Positions 28,277 through 36,991 of a DNA stretch of 64,000 nucleotides are shown one piece after another. The stretch's first letter is position 1. Each line of letters begins with the position of its first letter. The position numbers and the translations under genes are program-made. Below the pieces are notes generated by a model. It was not told where the DNA came from. It saw only the letters and a list, made by a program, of their open reading frames with translations, and ran no database searches. This DNA comes from Staphylococcus pragensis (lineage in GTDB: Bacteria; Bacillota; Bacilli; Staphylococcales; Staphylococcaceae). Location: contig NZ_SRPJ01000003.1 in assembly GCF_004785665.1 (NCBI RefSeq), positions 118,850 through 182,849 on the forward strand, given 5' to 3'.

Positions 28277-28618
28277 TTATTCATCATCCGGATCTGGTAA
28301 TGCATTGTATGCTTCTTCATCTACATTTTCTAATTTAACTAACCAATTTTCTTCTGGTTTTTCAGAATTTAAGATTGAAGGTTCATCTTCAGCTTTTGTA
28401 TTACGTTCAACAATTTTACCTGCAAGAGGTGATTGTACATCTAATACTGTTTTAGACGCTTCGATACTTACGATTTCATCATTTACATTTACATCGTCAG
28501 CACCCATAAATTCGACATAACCTACTGTACCTACATCGTCTTGAAGTTCAGGTGTCATTCTATAGATATATTGGTTTCCTACCTTTTCAACATATAAATA
28601 ATTAGCTAATTTAGCCAT
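28277..28618 (-). CDS. GcvH-like lipoyl carrier protein (GcvH-L)
   Basis: A 113-residue lipoyl-domain protein related to glycine cleavage H protein but shorter. The lipoylation lysine is Lys56 in VSIEASKTVLDVQSP. Asp27 and Asp28 lie in the region where, from memory, SirTM modification was mapped in S. aureus. It is the shared target of LplA2 (lipoylation), SirTM (ADP-ribosylation) and the macrodomain (removal) encoded next to it. The C-terminus is acidic. It sits 21 nt after the luciferase-like monooxygenase gene. Confidence 0.92.
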   Translation of the reverse strand: MAKLANYLYVEKVGNQYIYRMTPELQDDVGTVGYVEFMGADDVNVNDEIVSIEASKTVLDVQSPLAGKIVERNTKAEDEPSILNSEKPEENWLVKLENVDEEAYNALPDPDDE

Positions 28619-28639
28619 TTCATAACATCCTTTCTCTAT

Positions 28640-29641
28640 TTATAAATACGTGTGTGCTAAAAGTTCGATGGTACGGCATCGTTGCTCGATACCTGGTAAT
28701 AATGGTACGACCAAGACTTCGTCTGCTTCGAATGTCTCAATCATCGCATCCAAGCGCGGTTTCACTTGTTTTACCGTACCAGCTAAGATGCGTGCGCGGT
28801 GTTGTGCGATGAGTCGTTTGTCACGATCATTCAGTTGATAGTTCTTCGCAGTTTCGATAGATGGGAAACGGTCGAATTCCGCAAATTGACGTTTACCTAA
28901 CAACCACACATCAAGCGCATGCAACAGTTGTTGTGCCTCATCTTCCGTATCCGTCACAATCACAAACGCCGTTATCATCACCTTAGGCGACATGTTTAAC
29001 TTCGTTTTTTGAAAATGACTGCGATACGTCGCAACACTGTTTTTCGCCGCATCTATTTTATCCTGGCTAGGTAGTAAAAACGTACCTAGCGTGTAGCCCA
29101 TACCTTGCGTAGCTGCAAACTTGGCAGAACGCTGACTTGTACTTAAGAGCCACATTTCAGGGTGGCGAGTAATCTGTGGTTGCGCGATGACTTTACCCAC
29201 ACGCTGTTCCTCAGGTGGTTGCGTTAAATAACCGCGAATATCCTCGATACTTTGTCTATAATCAAGATAATCGGTTTTATCCTCATCCATGGCACGTTTC
29301 ACTATCGCAGTGCCAGGATTATTCCCGATACCTAAGTCAACACGACCAGGATACAACGCCTCCAACATCTTGAAGTTTTCCGCCACTTTATACGGACTAT
29401 AATGAGGCAACATGACGCCACCAGAACCTAGCTTGATTCGCTCAGTTTGTCCTAAGAGATACATCATCAGTAACTCAGGACTACTACCCGCAAAGGCTGG
29501 CACATCATGATGTTCTGTTAACCAGAAACGTTTGTAACCTAAGTCGTCCGCAAGTTTCGCAAGTCTTGTCGTATCTTGCAACGCCTGTGCTGCGTCTTTG
29601 CCTTCGTCTATCAAGGCATAATCTAAAACACTGAATTCCAT
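28640..29641 (-). CDS. Luciferase-like monooxygenase (LLM) of the SirTM operon
   Basis: A 333-residue flavin-dependent LLM-class oxidoreductase of the MsnO8/YwcH type. Signatures are FWLTEHHDVPAFAGSSPE near residue 40, GSGGVMLPHYSPYKVAENFKMLEALYPGRVDLGIG, and a C-terminal DEVLVVPL. It is first in the SirTM operon and faces an Old Yellow Enzyme gene. The extended staphylococcal operon is known to include these two redox flavoenzymes; their substrates are unknown. A redox sensor or detoxification role fits the stress-linked context. Confidence 0.9.
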   Translation of the reverse strand: MEFSVLDYALIDEGKDAAQALQDTTRLAKLADDLGYKRFWLTEHHDVPAFAGSSPELLMMYLLGQTERIKLGSGGVMLPHYSPYKVAENFKMLEALYPGRVDLGIGNNPGTAIVKRAMDEDKTDYLDYRQSIEDIRGYLTQPPEEQRVGKVIAQPQITRHPEMWLLSTSQRSAKFAATQGMGYTLGTFLLPSQDKIDAAKNSVATYRSHFQKTKLNMSPKVMITAFVIVTDTEDEAQQLLHALDVWLLGKRQFAEFDRFPSIETAKNYQLNDRDKRLIAQHRARILAGTVKQVKPRLDAMIETFEADEVLVVPLLPGIEQRCRTIELLAHTYL

Positions 29642-29879
29642 CGGACACTCATCTCCAACTGTAAAGTACCATTCCCTTGATTTATATACCCACTCCTATT
29701 TTAACGTGTTTGTACCATTTTTGTTAAATTTTGCTTTGCTAGCTTGGAAGAATTTCCCAGGCAATGTTTTTCATTTTTGAAAAGGGGATGAAAGAAGTTC
29801 ATAAACAAGTCAATTGAGTATTGGGATGTGGCGTGTTACTTTGAAAATAATACATCATGTACGAAAGAGGATGCCGATA

Positions 29880-31070
29880 ATGACACAATATCAACCCTTA
29901 TTACAACCAATTACTTTACCGAATGGCATAGAATTAGCTAACCGTTTCGTGTTGTCTCCAATGACGACCAATTCTTCTACGAAAGAAGGCCATATTACAG
30001 AGGAAGATATCCGCTATGCCAAGCGACGTGCTGGTTCAGCGCCATTACAAGTGACAGGTGCCGCATATATTGAACCGTATGGGCAATTATTCGAATATGG
30101 TTTTAACATTTCTGATGATGATTGTATCCCAGGTTTGAGAAAAGTGGCTCAAGCTATGAAGCAAGATGGCAATAAAGCGATTATTCAACTTGCACATGCA
30201 GGCAGATTCTCAAATACGGCAATTATGAACTATGGTGAGGTTTACGGACCAAGTCCTATGACGTTACATTCGCCAATCAAACATCACGTATTGGAAATGT
30301 CTGTCGAGAAAATCCATGAAGTCATTCAACAATATGCCGATGCGACATCACGTGCGATTCAAGCTGGATTCGATGGCGTAGAAATTTCTGTAGCACAACG
30401 CCTGTTAATTCAAACGTTCTTCTCTACATTTTCAAATCAACGTCATGATGAGTATGGTGTAGATACGTTAGAGAATAGAGCGCGATTTGGTTTAGAAGTC
30501 ATGGAGGCAGTGCAAAATGTGATTGATAAAGAAGCGCCGGATGATTTCATTTTCGGATATAGAGCGACACCGGAAGAAACCAGAGGCAGTGATTTAGGTT
30601 ATACCGTCGACGAATTTAATCAACATTTGGATTGGGTATTAGAAGTCGCAAATATTCAATATTTGGCAATTGCGAGTTGGGGACGTAACATTTATCAGAA
30701 TAAGACACGTACGCCAGGCGAGCATTATGGACGTCGTGTTAACCAAGTAGTGTATGAATATTTAGATGGACGTGTGCCGTTAATTGCGAGTGGTGGTATT
30801 AATTCTCCAGAAACTGCGCTAGATGCGTTGAACAACGCAGATATGGTCGGCATGTCTTCACCATTTGTTACAGAACCTGACTTCGTACACAAATTAGCTG
30901 AAGGACGCGAAGACGAAATTGATTTACATGTGCACCCTGAGGAGTTAGATGAACTCGCGATTCCGCATGCCGCCTTTAAAGATATTGTCCAGATGATGGA
31001 TTATGGCGAAGGATTGCAGAAGAAAACACGCGACGAACTACGTAAACTCGAGAAAAATTATGATGAATAA
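29880..31070 (+). CDS. Old Yellow Enzyme-family NADH:flavin oxidoreductase
   Basis: A 396-residue TIM-barrel flavoenzyme. ITLPNGIELANRFVLSPMTT, the AHAGRFSN active-site stretch, GFDGVEIS, RYDEYG-like QRHDEYG and the late IASGGI phosphate-binding segment define the OYE family. GAAAGAGG at 29863-29870 picks the ATG at 29880; an upstream in-frame extension to 29814 lacks an RBS. It is divergent from the SirTM operon and probably shares its control region (29642-29879), which holds no clear operator that I can name. The terminator is at 31081-31117. Confidence 0.92.
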   Translation: MTQYQPLLQPITLPNGIELANRFVLSPMTTNSSTKEGHITEEDIRYAKRRAGSAPLQVTGAAYIEPYGQLFEYGFNISDDDCIPGLRKVAQAMKQDGNKAIIQLAHAGRFSNTAIMNYGEVYGPSPMTLHSPIKHHVLEMSVEKIHEVIQQYADATSRAIQAGFDGVEISVAQRLLIQTFFSTFSNQRHDEYGVDTLENRARFGLEVMEAVQNVIDKEAPDDFIFGYRATPEETRGSDLGYTVDEFNQHLDWVLEVANIQYLAIASWGRNIYQNKTRTPGEHYGRRVNQVVYEYLDGRVPLIASGGINSPETALDALNNADMVGMSSPFVTEPDFVHKLAEGREDEIDLHVHPEELDELAIPHAAFKDIVQMMDYGEGLQKKTRDELRKLEKNYDE

Positions 31071-31080
31071 TGTTATAAAG

Positions 31081-31117
31081 CCACATTGATTTTATAGTTA
31101 GAATCAATGTGGTTTTC
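31081..31117 (+). terminator. Terminator of the OYE gene
   Basis: CCACATTGATT (31081-31091) pairs perfectly with AATCAATGTGG (31102-31112), followed by TTTTC. Confidence 0.8.
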
Positions 31118-31155
31118 TTTTATTTTCAAGGAGAAGTTTAATTTGTGTTCGTTTT

Positions 31156-31188
31156 AATGTAAACTTATAATTATTAATAGTTTACATT
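31156..31188. promoter_or_regulatory. BirA operator upstream of bioB
   Basis: AATGTAAAC (31156-31164) and GTTTACATT (31180-31188) form a perfect 9-bp dyad with a 15-nt spacer, the form of BirA (biotin repressor) sites in Firmicutes. It lies 55 nt before bioB in promoter position. Confidence 0.85.
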
Positions 31189-31243
31189 GTTAGTCACGAA
31201 CGTATCACTGGGCCATTTTAAAAGATAGGGAGTACGAAACAAC

Positions 31244-32209
31244 ATGAATTTAAATTTAGCAGAACGCATCTTAAACCATGATTTATTAAGCAAAAACGAA
31301 GCTTTAGAATTATTTGAAAATCCGACAATCGACACATTTGAATTATTAAATGAAGCGTACATTGTTAGAAAACATTACTTCGGCAAGAAAGTAAAATTAA
31401 ATATGATATTAAATGCAAAAAGCGGAATCTGTTCAGAAGACTGTGGTTACTGCGGACAATCTGTCAAAATCAAACAAAAACAGCGTTACGCCTTAGTCGA
31501 ATCAGAAAAAATTAAAGCAGGTGCACAAGTAGCGACAGACAATCATATCGGTACCTACTGCATCGTGATGAGCGGACGAGGACCAACGAATAGAGAAGTC
31601 GACCACATTTGCGACACAGTAGAAGAAATTAAAGCAGTGCATCCACAACTTAAAATTTGTGCTTGCTTAGGATTAACAAACGAAGAACAAGCAGAAAAAT
31701 TAAAAGAAGCGGGCGTGGATCGTTATAATCACAACTTAAATACAAGTGAAAGATACCATAGCGAAGTCGTAACCACACATACATATGAAGATCGCGTGCA
31801 CACCGTTGAAATAATGAAAGCACACAATATCTCACCATGTTCAGGCGTAATTTGTGGCATGGGCGAGACGGATGAAGATATTATCGACATGGCTTTCGCA
31901 TTGAAAGAAATCGACGCAGACAGCATTCCGATTAACTTCTTACATCCAATTAAGGGCACAAAATTTGGAGGATTGGATTTATTATCGCCAATGAAATGTT
32001 TGAGAATCATAGCGATGTTTCGATTGATTAATCCAACAAAAGAAATTCGTATCGCAGGAGGTCGCGAAGTTAATTTACGTTCATTACAAGCTATCGCATT
32101 AAAAGCTGCCAATTCAATCTTTGTAGGAGACTACTTAATTACAGGCGGACAACCTAACGAACTCGATTACCAAATGATTGAAGATTTAGGATTCGAAATT
32201 GACGGGTAA
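31244..32209 (+). CDS. bioB: Biotin synthase BioB
   Basis: A 321-residue radical SAM enzyme that inserts sulfur into dethiobiotin. The CxxxCxxC cluster motif is [14 protein letters not shown] (near residue 60), and the second-cluster region and AGGREVNL segment are conserved. It stands alone, without bioADF next to it, and is preceded by a BirA operator, so it should be repressed when biotin is plentiful. The start follows AGGGAG. An unrelated small membrane gene follows 56 nt later. Confidence 0.95.
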   Translation: MNLNLAERILNHDLLSKNEALELFENPTIDTFELLNEAYIVRKHYFGKKVKLNMILNAKSGICSEDCGYCGQSVKIKQKQRYALVESEKIKAGAQVATDNHIGTYCIVMSGRGPTNREVDHICDTVEEIKAVHPQLKICACLGLTNEEQAEKLKEAGVDRYNHNLNTSERYHSEVVTTHTYEDRVHTVEIMKAHNISPCSGVICGMGETDEDIIDMAFALKEIDADSIPINFLHPIKGTKFGGLDLLSPMKCLRIIAMFRLINPTKEIRIAGGREVNLRSLQAIALKAANSIFVGDYLITGGQPNELDYQMIEDLGFEIDG

Positions 32210-32265
32210 AACATACTGAGTTTATTTATAATTGTTGCGAAAAAATAAAAAAGGAGCAAATAAGG

Positions 32266-32466
32266 ATGGAATCTAATAATAAACCAAAAATAGCGCAAAA
32301 ACGTTGGTTTAATATTATGTTAATCTTCGTAGGATTTTTAAGTTTTTGTATTTTTTATTTTGTTATGGGTACGAATTTCTTAATGGCATCTTTATTGATG
32401 TGGGGGCCTGTAGTCATAGGATTGGTTAATTTGAAAGAGATTAATGATATAGATAAGAATAATTAG
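32266..32466 (+). CDS. Small two-helix membrane protein
   Basis: A 66-residue protein with a basic N-terminus and two hydrophobic segments (residues ~15-32 and 36-53). AAAAGGAG precedes the ATG. I do not recognise the family. It may be read through from bioB, since I see no strong terminator between them. Confidence 0.6.
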   Translation: MESNNKPKIAQKRWFNIMLIFVGFLSFCIFYFVMGTNFLMASLLMWGPVVIGLVNLKEINDIDKNN

Positions 32467-32648
32467 ATTAGATATTTGAAAATAATAGATGATTAATCTC
32501 AATGGAAAGATAGTTTGTTTTTATATATATCACCATAATAAAAATAAAACCCATATAGTGTCCCTATTAAATGCTTAAATATCAGTGTTGAGACTGACAT
32601 AAAGCTATGCAAACGTCTTAATACTTTTTAAGAATAGGGATGAGAAAA

Positions 32649-33926
32649 ATGAAAGAGAAAAGAAGAAAAGAATACGAAAGTTATTTATTAAAAAATTTAA
32701 TAGTAGACCAAGATGAATTTTTAGAACAATATAATCCATGGCAAACTGAAAGAGCTAATAATTTAATTAATAAATTTTTAAAAATAACTTCTTCTATAGA
32801 TTCTAAACAAAGTAAAGATAATAAAATAATATACAACGAAAATGATTTTTCATGGTTAGAAATTGAAAAAGACTATGAATATGCATACCTTATTAAAAAA
32901 CCGAAAATGACATTTTATAAAAATATTCATTTTGGCATACCTAATCATTTTCACGGGAATATAAGTAAAGCTACAATATTTCAATGTTTAGCTAACCCAA
33001 ATATAGCTTTAGAAGATAAAAAAACTTCACCTAAAGATTTGAGCGAGTTTTACGAAAAATTCAAAAGTGAACACGTAGAAGATGTTAGTTCTGATTTATC
33101 TAATTTTAAAGATAGTAATTCTGTAAAAAATCATCTTTTCGATTTAAATAATTCTATCTTAAGTAAAGAATTCAATAACTTAATAAATAAGGATAAAGAT
33201 GAAAGAATAAACTTAATAAATAATCAAAATAATTTGGCTAATGGACATTATTATTTAGCACGTTACTACTATCCAATGTTAATAAAAAAAGCACCTAAAA
33301 CAAATACTTTTAACCAATTTAGAAAAGCGTATTTAAATAGTGAAAAATTAAATACTTTACAAGATGTAAAAGAAAAAATTGATAGAATTAAATTATGTAA
33401 CTTAGAAGTATTTCCGTTTCGTTCTCAAAATCCACAATTATATTCAAAAAGTGAGGATACACCTTTAATTGGCAAAGAATTAATTTCTTATAATAATAAA
33501 ACAACTTTATTTAGTCCGAGAATTATTTTAAGAAGAATAGCTCTAAGTATTAAGCATAACGAAGAAAATAAGTATAAAAATAATTTTGAGCCAGATATTC
33601 CTATTTTTATTTTCAGAAGATATGAATATGTTTGGAAGGATTTAATAAGAAGAACTTTAAAAGAAAGCTATGATATTCTAAACGAAGAACTTATTGATGA
33701 GATATTAATATACTTGGAAGATAATTATTTTTATTATTTAAAAGACAAATATACTAAAAGTCGTTCAGGCGGAGCATTGCTTATTAACAATATTAATTAT
33801 AAGGCGAAAAATATACCTTTAAGAGAAGAAAAACGTGAACTTGAAGAACAGCGAGAATTTGATGAGCACTATTTAAAATTAAAAAAAGCTCATAAAACCT
33901 TAATTTTTGAAGAAGATAACGATTAA
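32649..33926 (+). CDS. Orphan protein with uracil-DNA-glycosylase-like features
   Basis: A very AT-rich gene for about 425 residues, not confidently assigned. Three spaced motifs resemble uracil-DNA-glycosylase-superfamily proteins of the larger, uncharacterised kind. They are HGNISKATIFQCLANPN (a GN-x-x-A-x-I-x-x-L-x-x-NP pattern, ~100-116), NLEVFPFRSQ (an E-x-F-P-Y-x-S pattern, ~260) and FIFRRYEYVWKDL (~330). The C-terminus is Lys/Glu-rich and helical. AGGGATGAG favours the ATG at 32649 over 32640. It stands alone between bioB and a perfect bidirectional terminator. Codon and base use differ from bioB, suggesting acquisition. DNA repair or phage defence are speculative roles. Confidence 0.6.
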   Translation: MKEKRRKEYESYLLKNLIVDQDEFLEQYNPWQTERANNLINKFLKITSSIDSKQSKDNKIIYNENDFSWLEIEKDYEYAYLIKKPKMTFYKNIHFGIPNHFHGNISKATIFQCLANPNIALEDKKTSPKDLSEFYEKFKSEHVEDVSSDLSNFKDSNSVKNHLFDLNNSILSKEFNNLINKDKDERINLINNQNNLANGHYYLARYYYPMLIKKAPKTNTFNQFRKAYLNSEKLNTLQDVKEKIDRIKLCNLEVFPFRSQNPQLYSKSEDTPLIGKELISYNNKTTLFSPRIILRRIALSIKHNEENKYKNNFEPDIPIFIFRRYEYVWKDLIRRTLKESYDILNEELIDEILIYLEDNYFYYLKDKYTKSRSGGALLINNINYKAKNIPLREEKRELEEQREFDEHYLKLKKAHKTLIFEEDND

Positions 33927-33934
33927 TAAAAAAT

Positions 33935-33976
33935 AAACCACTTATCTAATATTGCGACTAGATAAGTGGTTTTAAA
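33935..33976. terminator. Bidirectional terminator between convergent genes
   Basis: A perfect 14-bp stem (AAACCACTTATCTA at 33935-33948, TAGATAAGTGGTTT at 33959-33972) with T or A runs on both sides. Confidence 0.9.
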
Positions 33977-33979
33977 ATT

Positions 33980-34795
33980 TTATAATCTTTCTGTATTTTT
34001 GCGTGCTTTATGGGCATCGGCTGCTACGTCACCTGCTTTACGACTTGCTTCTGATGCATGATAATTTGCTGAGGCTGCATAATCTCTCGCTTCTCCAGAG
34101 TAGTGTGCTGCTTGTCTTGCCCAATGAGCTGAAGCGGCAGAGTTCGTTGCTGCCAAGTTAGAAGCGTATCTAGCTGCTCTAGCATCGATACTTGTCTCTG
34201 TTACTTTTGAAAGAATATGTTTCTGTTGACCTTCTAAACGTGCTTGATGTGATTCTGTTTCAAATAAGTTAATCGCTTCTTTTAACGTATCAGCGCGTTG
34301 ATTATATAAATAATTAAACATTGCGCTTAAAGCATCAATATTTGAGTATGAATTTGGAATACGATTATAAACGCCTGAAGCATTTAAAGTTTGATTGATT
34401 TCGGATAATGTACTTTGATTTGAACGGATATTTTGTAAAGCAAGTTTAGCACTATCTTGTTCGAATACTTCTTTTTGAGCATTTTCATAACGATTAGAAG
34501 TCAGGAAATGTTTGCTTGGATTTTTAATTTTTTTATTTTGAAAAAACCAAACACCAAATACAATTACTCCAATAAAGAGTAGGCCAACTGATTGAAATAA
34601 AATAATTGATAAAATTATAATCGCGAGTGCTGGTAAAAGTAAAAATAACATATTCTTTCTTTTTATATTATTTAATGTCATTTTTCGAAGTTTATTATTT
34701 TCTTTATTAATAGTATTGTTACAATTTTGAATTTGAGTTTTTCCTTTAATCATTAGGGCAATATCTGACATAAGTTGTTCTTTTGAATTGTTCAT
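33980..34795 (-). CDS. Membrane protein with C-terminal alanine heptad coiled coil
   Basis: A 271-residue protein I do not recognise by family. Residues ~1-47 are polar and Asn-rich, residues ~48-86 hold two adjacent membrane helices, ~95-200 are a helical cytosolic region, and ~203-265 show about nine heptads with Ala/Ser at the a and d positions (RYASNLA, AASAHWA, RQAAHYS, GEARDYA, SEASRKA), predicting a tight alanine coiled coil. It starts after AAGGAG, 12 nt behind a lipoprotein gene, so the two form an operon. Confidence 0.7.
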   Translation of the reverse strand: MNNSKEQLMSDIALMIKGKTQIQNCNNTINKENNKLRKMTLNNIKRKNMLFLLLPALAIIILSIILFQSVGLLFIGVIVFGVWFFQNKKIKNPSKHFLTSNRYENAQKEVFEQDSAKLALQNIRSNQSTLSEINQTLNASGVYNRIPNSYSNIDALSAMFNYLYNQRADTLKEAINLFETESHQARLEGQQKHILSKVTETSIDARAARYASNLAATNSAASAHWARQAAHYSGEARDYAASANYHASEASRKAGDVAADAHKARKNTERL

Positions 34796-34807
34796 TTTTT
34801 ACTCTCC

Positions 34808-35515
34808 TTATTCCATTTTAAAGTCAGAAAATTTGATTTGTGTAACGTCTTTATCTTTTGGAGAAAGATCTACAATTTTTTGATCTTCATTATCAAGCTT
34901 AATCATCGTATATTTGTAATCTGAATCGTCTGATGAATCGCTATTTAATGCTGCTGGATTAACTGAGAATTGACCTGTATATTCTATATCTTTACTAGGA
35001 TCTTGTGATTGGCCTGTATTAACGTCAGTGTAAGTTAACAAACTATCTTTTCCTTCTTCTACGGAATCTATAGCGCTACTAATATTATTTTTAGCTTGTT
35101 TCTCAGATATTTCCTTTGTTGTTACTAGTGTCATTAAAGGTTTACCGTTATCAGTGGTTACTTCTATATATGATTTAACATCACGATAAGGTGTTTCTTC
35201 ATAAGATGCATGTTTACTATCAAGTGTCTTCTTCACTTCATCAGCATCTAACTTACGAATAAAATCTGGTGGTACATTTGAATCGCCATCTAATGCAATC
35301 ATTTTCATTTGTCCATTTTTTGTTAAATATAAATATTCTACTCTAGACTCACCATCTTTATTACTAACCATATAAAGAAGGTGTTCTTTCTTATCATTAA
35401 TAATATCTTTAATTGAAATGTTCTTTTTATGTTCGATGCTTTTACTACATCCTGTTAGATTGGGGATTAATAAGCCTATCATGATTAATGCGATTAAATA
35501 TTTCATTCTCTTCAT
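34808..35515 (-). CDS. Putative lipoprotein, operon partner of the Ala-heptad protein
   Basis: A 235-residue lipoprotein: a basic N-terminus, a hydrophobic core and the lipobox NLTGC with lipidated Cys23. The mature part is rich in Lys, Asp and Ser with a mixed alpha/beta look (for example SYIEVTTDNGKPLMTLVTT). No known domain is recognised. It starts after AAAGGAG and precedes the membrane protein by 12 nt. Together they may form an envelope-spanning unit under the HTH regulator 81 nt upstream. Confidence 0.75.
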   Translation of the reverse strand: MKRMKYLIALIMIGLLIPNLTGCSKSIEHKKNISIKDIINDKKEHLLYMVSNKDGESRVEYLYLTKNGQMKMIALDGDSNVPPDFIRKLDADEVKKTLDSKHASYEETPYRDVKSYIEVTTDNGKPLMTLVTTKEISEKQAKNNISSAIDSVEEGKDSLLTYTDVNTGQSQDPSKDIEYTGQFSVNPAALNSDSSDDSDYKYTMIKLDNEDQKIVDLSPKDKDVTQIKFSDFKME

Positions 35516-35551
35516 ATTTCATTCTCCTTTAAGTAGTTGATTATTAAGAGG

Positions 35552-35588
35552 CAAGGGCAAGTAAGAAATAAACTTCCATTGCCCTTGG
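35552..35588 (-). terminator. Possible terminator after the HTH regulator
   Basis: CAAGGGCAA (35552-35560) pairs perfectly with TTGCCCTTG (35579-35587). It lacks a strong T run, so termination may be partial and allow readthrough into the lipoprotein gene. Confidence 0.5.
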
Positions 35589-35596
35589 TCTTATAG

Positions 35597-36100
35597 TTAA
35601 ACTTCATGTCTTAGATAAATCATTTGAAGTTTAATGAGTTCTGTAGTGAATTGATTGAGTAACGTAGTTGGAGATATAAGACGTAATGATTTTCTATGAT
35701 TGAAACACAACTCAATCGCTTCTCTCGCACTCACTTCAATTTCAACAGTGAGAGACTTTGAAGTTCGTTGTAAGACTTTAATGTCATAGTTATTTTTCAT
35801 TTTTTGATATAAATGAGGTGTGATTTCATAAGTTACTTTAGTAGCTTGAAGTGGCGTTCCCATATTTTTATGCATACTTTTGATAAAATAACTGTTTTTA
35901 CTTTGATCAAAAGTGATTTCCTCTTCAATGTCTGAGTGAAGATTAGCTTCATGTAGATAATATCGAATATTATCTATATCTCTTTGAATCGTCCTTGTGT
36001 TAACTTCAAATTGTTTGGCTAAATCTGCCTTATTTACAGTTTGTTTTTTCAACAATTTAGAGTAGATATTAAGTACTCTATATGCCTGTTCCATTCGCAT
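35597..36100 (-). CDS. Short HTH regulator of the YafY/WYL type
   Basis: A 167-residue protein. Residues ~5-60 are a DeoR-type winged helix (VNKADLAKQFEVNTRTIQRDIDNIRYYL), as in WYL-domain regulators, and the C-terminal ~80 residues resemble the WCX half only. Typical WYL regulators are about 300 residues, so the WYL sensing domain is missing. It sits upstream of a lipoprotein/membrane-protein pair in the same direction and is the likely local regulator. Confidence 0.75.
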   Translation of the reverse strand: MRMEQAYRVLNIYSKLLKKQTVNKADLAKQFEVNTRTIQRDIDNIRYYLHEANLHSDIEEEITFDQSKNSYFIKSMHKNMGTPLQATKVTYEITPHLYQKMKNNYDIKVLQRTSKSLTVEIEVSAREAIELCFNHRKSLRLISPTTLLNQFTTELIKLQMIYLRHEV

Positions 36101-36257
36101 TTCTTCCCTTCACGAAACCTATTTTCATTATAAAAAACGACCCTAGACAGCATGAGTCATTTAGATGAAAGTTTTAATTTTATAAAAATCTTAATTTCAT
36201 TTAATTTTGTGCGATATATTCATTTTTTCTGAAAATGGATAGTCGAATGATGTCTAA

Positions 36258-36515
36258 CTAATCATTTCCTAGGACATATGAATGTAATACGTACCACTCT
36301 GTCAATTCATGAGGCGTCGTCGCAATTTGTTGTAGTAAATAACGTGTATTATCTAAATGATTTAAATAATGGAAAATTCTCTGAAAATAGCATTCGAGTA
36401 AATGTTGTTCATTGCCTTGAGTAAGACCGAAGTCGATTTGTTCGTAATAGCAAACGATACTGCTAGGTGTTTCATTATATTTAGCTAACTGTTCAGTAAT
36501 AATGTCATAAAGCAT
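36258..36515 (-). CDS. Hypothetical small protein
   Basis: An 85-residue protein, acidic and rich in Tyr, His and Gln, with no membrane segment. A strong GGAGGTG site precedes the ATG, which supports translation. I do not recognise it. It lies in a patch of small, strain-variable genes between the HTH regulator and a decayed GNAT gene. Confidence 0.5.
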   Translation of the reverse strand: MLYDIITEQLAKYNETPSSIVCYYEQIDFGLTQGNEQHLLECYFQRIFHYLNHLDNTRYLLQQIATTPHELTEWYVLHSYVLGND

Positions 36516-36552
36516 AGTTTCACCTCCGTTTCTTCATGTAGGAAACTAAAGG

Positions 36553-36575
36553 CGCCTGCCAAGGCGACTTTTTTC
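36553..36575 (+). terminator. Short plus-strand terminator-like hairpin
   Basis: CGCCT (36553-36557) pairs with AGGCG (36562-36566) around GCCA, followed by a T-rich stretch. No plus-strand gene is adjacent, so it may be a relic of a lost gene. Confidence 0.4.
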
Positions 36576-36625
36576 TCTTACGAAGAACGGAATATTAAAG
36601 GGGAGAAAGAAGACAAAAAGAACGC

Positions 36626-36660
36626 AAAAAACCGCCATTACCGAGACGCGGTAATGGCGG
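36626..36660 (-). terminator. Perfect GC-rich terminator at the end of the GNAT remnant
   Basis: CCGCCATTACCG (36632-36643) pairs perfectly with CGGTAATGGCGG (36649-36660) around a 5-nt loop. On the minus strand six T residues follow. The GC content is far above that of the surroundings. The stop codon of the GNAT remnant lies inside the stem. Confidence 0.85.
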
Positions 36661-36991
36661 CGCCAACAGATGAGTATCGCGTATTCAAGCGATACTCATC
36701 TGTATCATGCAATATTGAGATATTTGTATTTATATTGACTATTTTTAAACAAAAATAACCAATGATGTCTAAAGTGTCTGTATCAACTATAAAATAAGTA
36801 CGTAGAGAATTTTGTTGGTTTAAAAGTAAAGCTTTATTTTGTAAGTAAGATGTTATAGAGGGGTTAGAAGAAGTAGTAAATTGATTGATATTATCTTGGA
36901 GAAATTTAAAAAATGAATAACTTATATTTGAGTAGTCATCAAAATCGGAAAGATTATAAATTCGATGATTTACTTTTCTCAATTTTTTCAT
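36638..36991 (-). pseudogene. Truncated GNAT acetyltransferase-like gene
   Basis: About 117 residues remain. The recognisable part (LRTYFIVDTDTLDIIGYFCLKIVNI) matches the first beta strands of GNAT-type N-acetyltransferases of the toxin-like kind. The acetyl-CoA-binding half is gone, and the last ~20 residues are a translation of two inserted hairpins. The ATG at 36991 overlaps the end of a frameshifted small gene upstream, as in two-gene toxin-antitoxin layouts. I infer a decayed module. Confidence 0.6.
36666..36703. repeat. Perfect 15-bp inverted repeat
   Basis: Arms 36666-36680 and 36689-36703 are exact complements around an 8-nt loop. It lies 5 nt from the GC-rich terminator hairpin and marks the junction where GNAT homology stops. 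Confidence 0.8.

Noticed and set aside
36530..36710. An insertion sequence or integron-type attachment site at the twin hairpins
   Set aside because: No transposase, integrase or target duplication is visible; I can support only inverted repeats.
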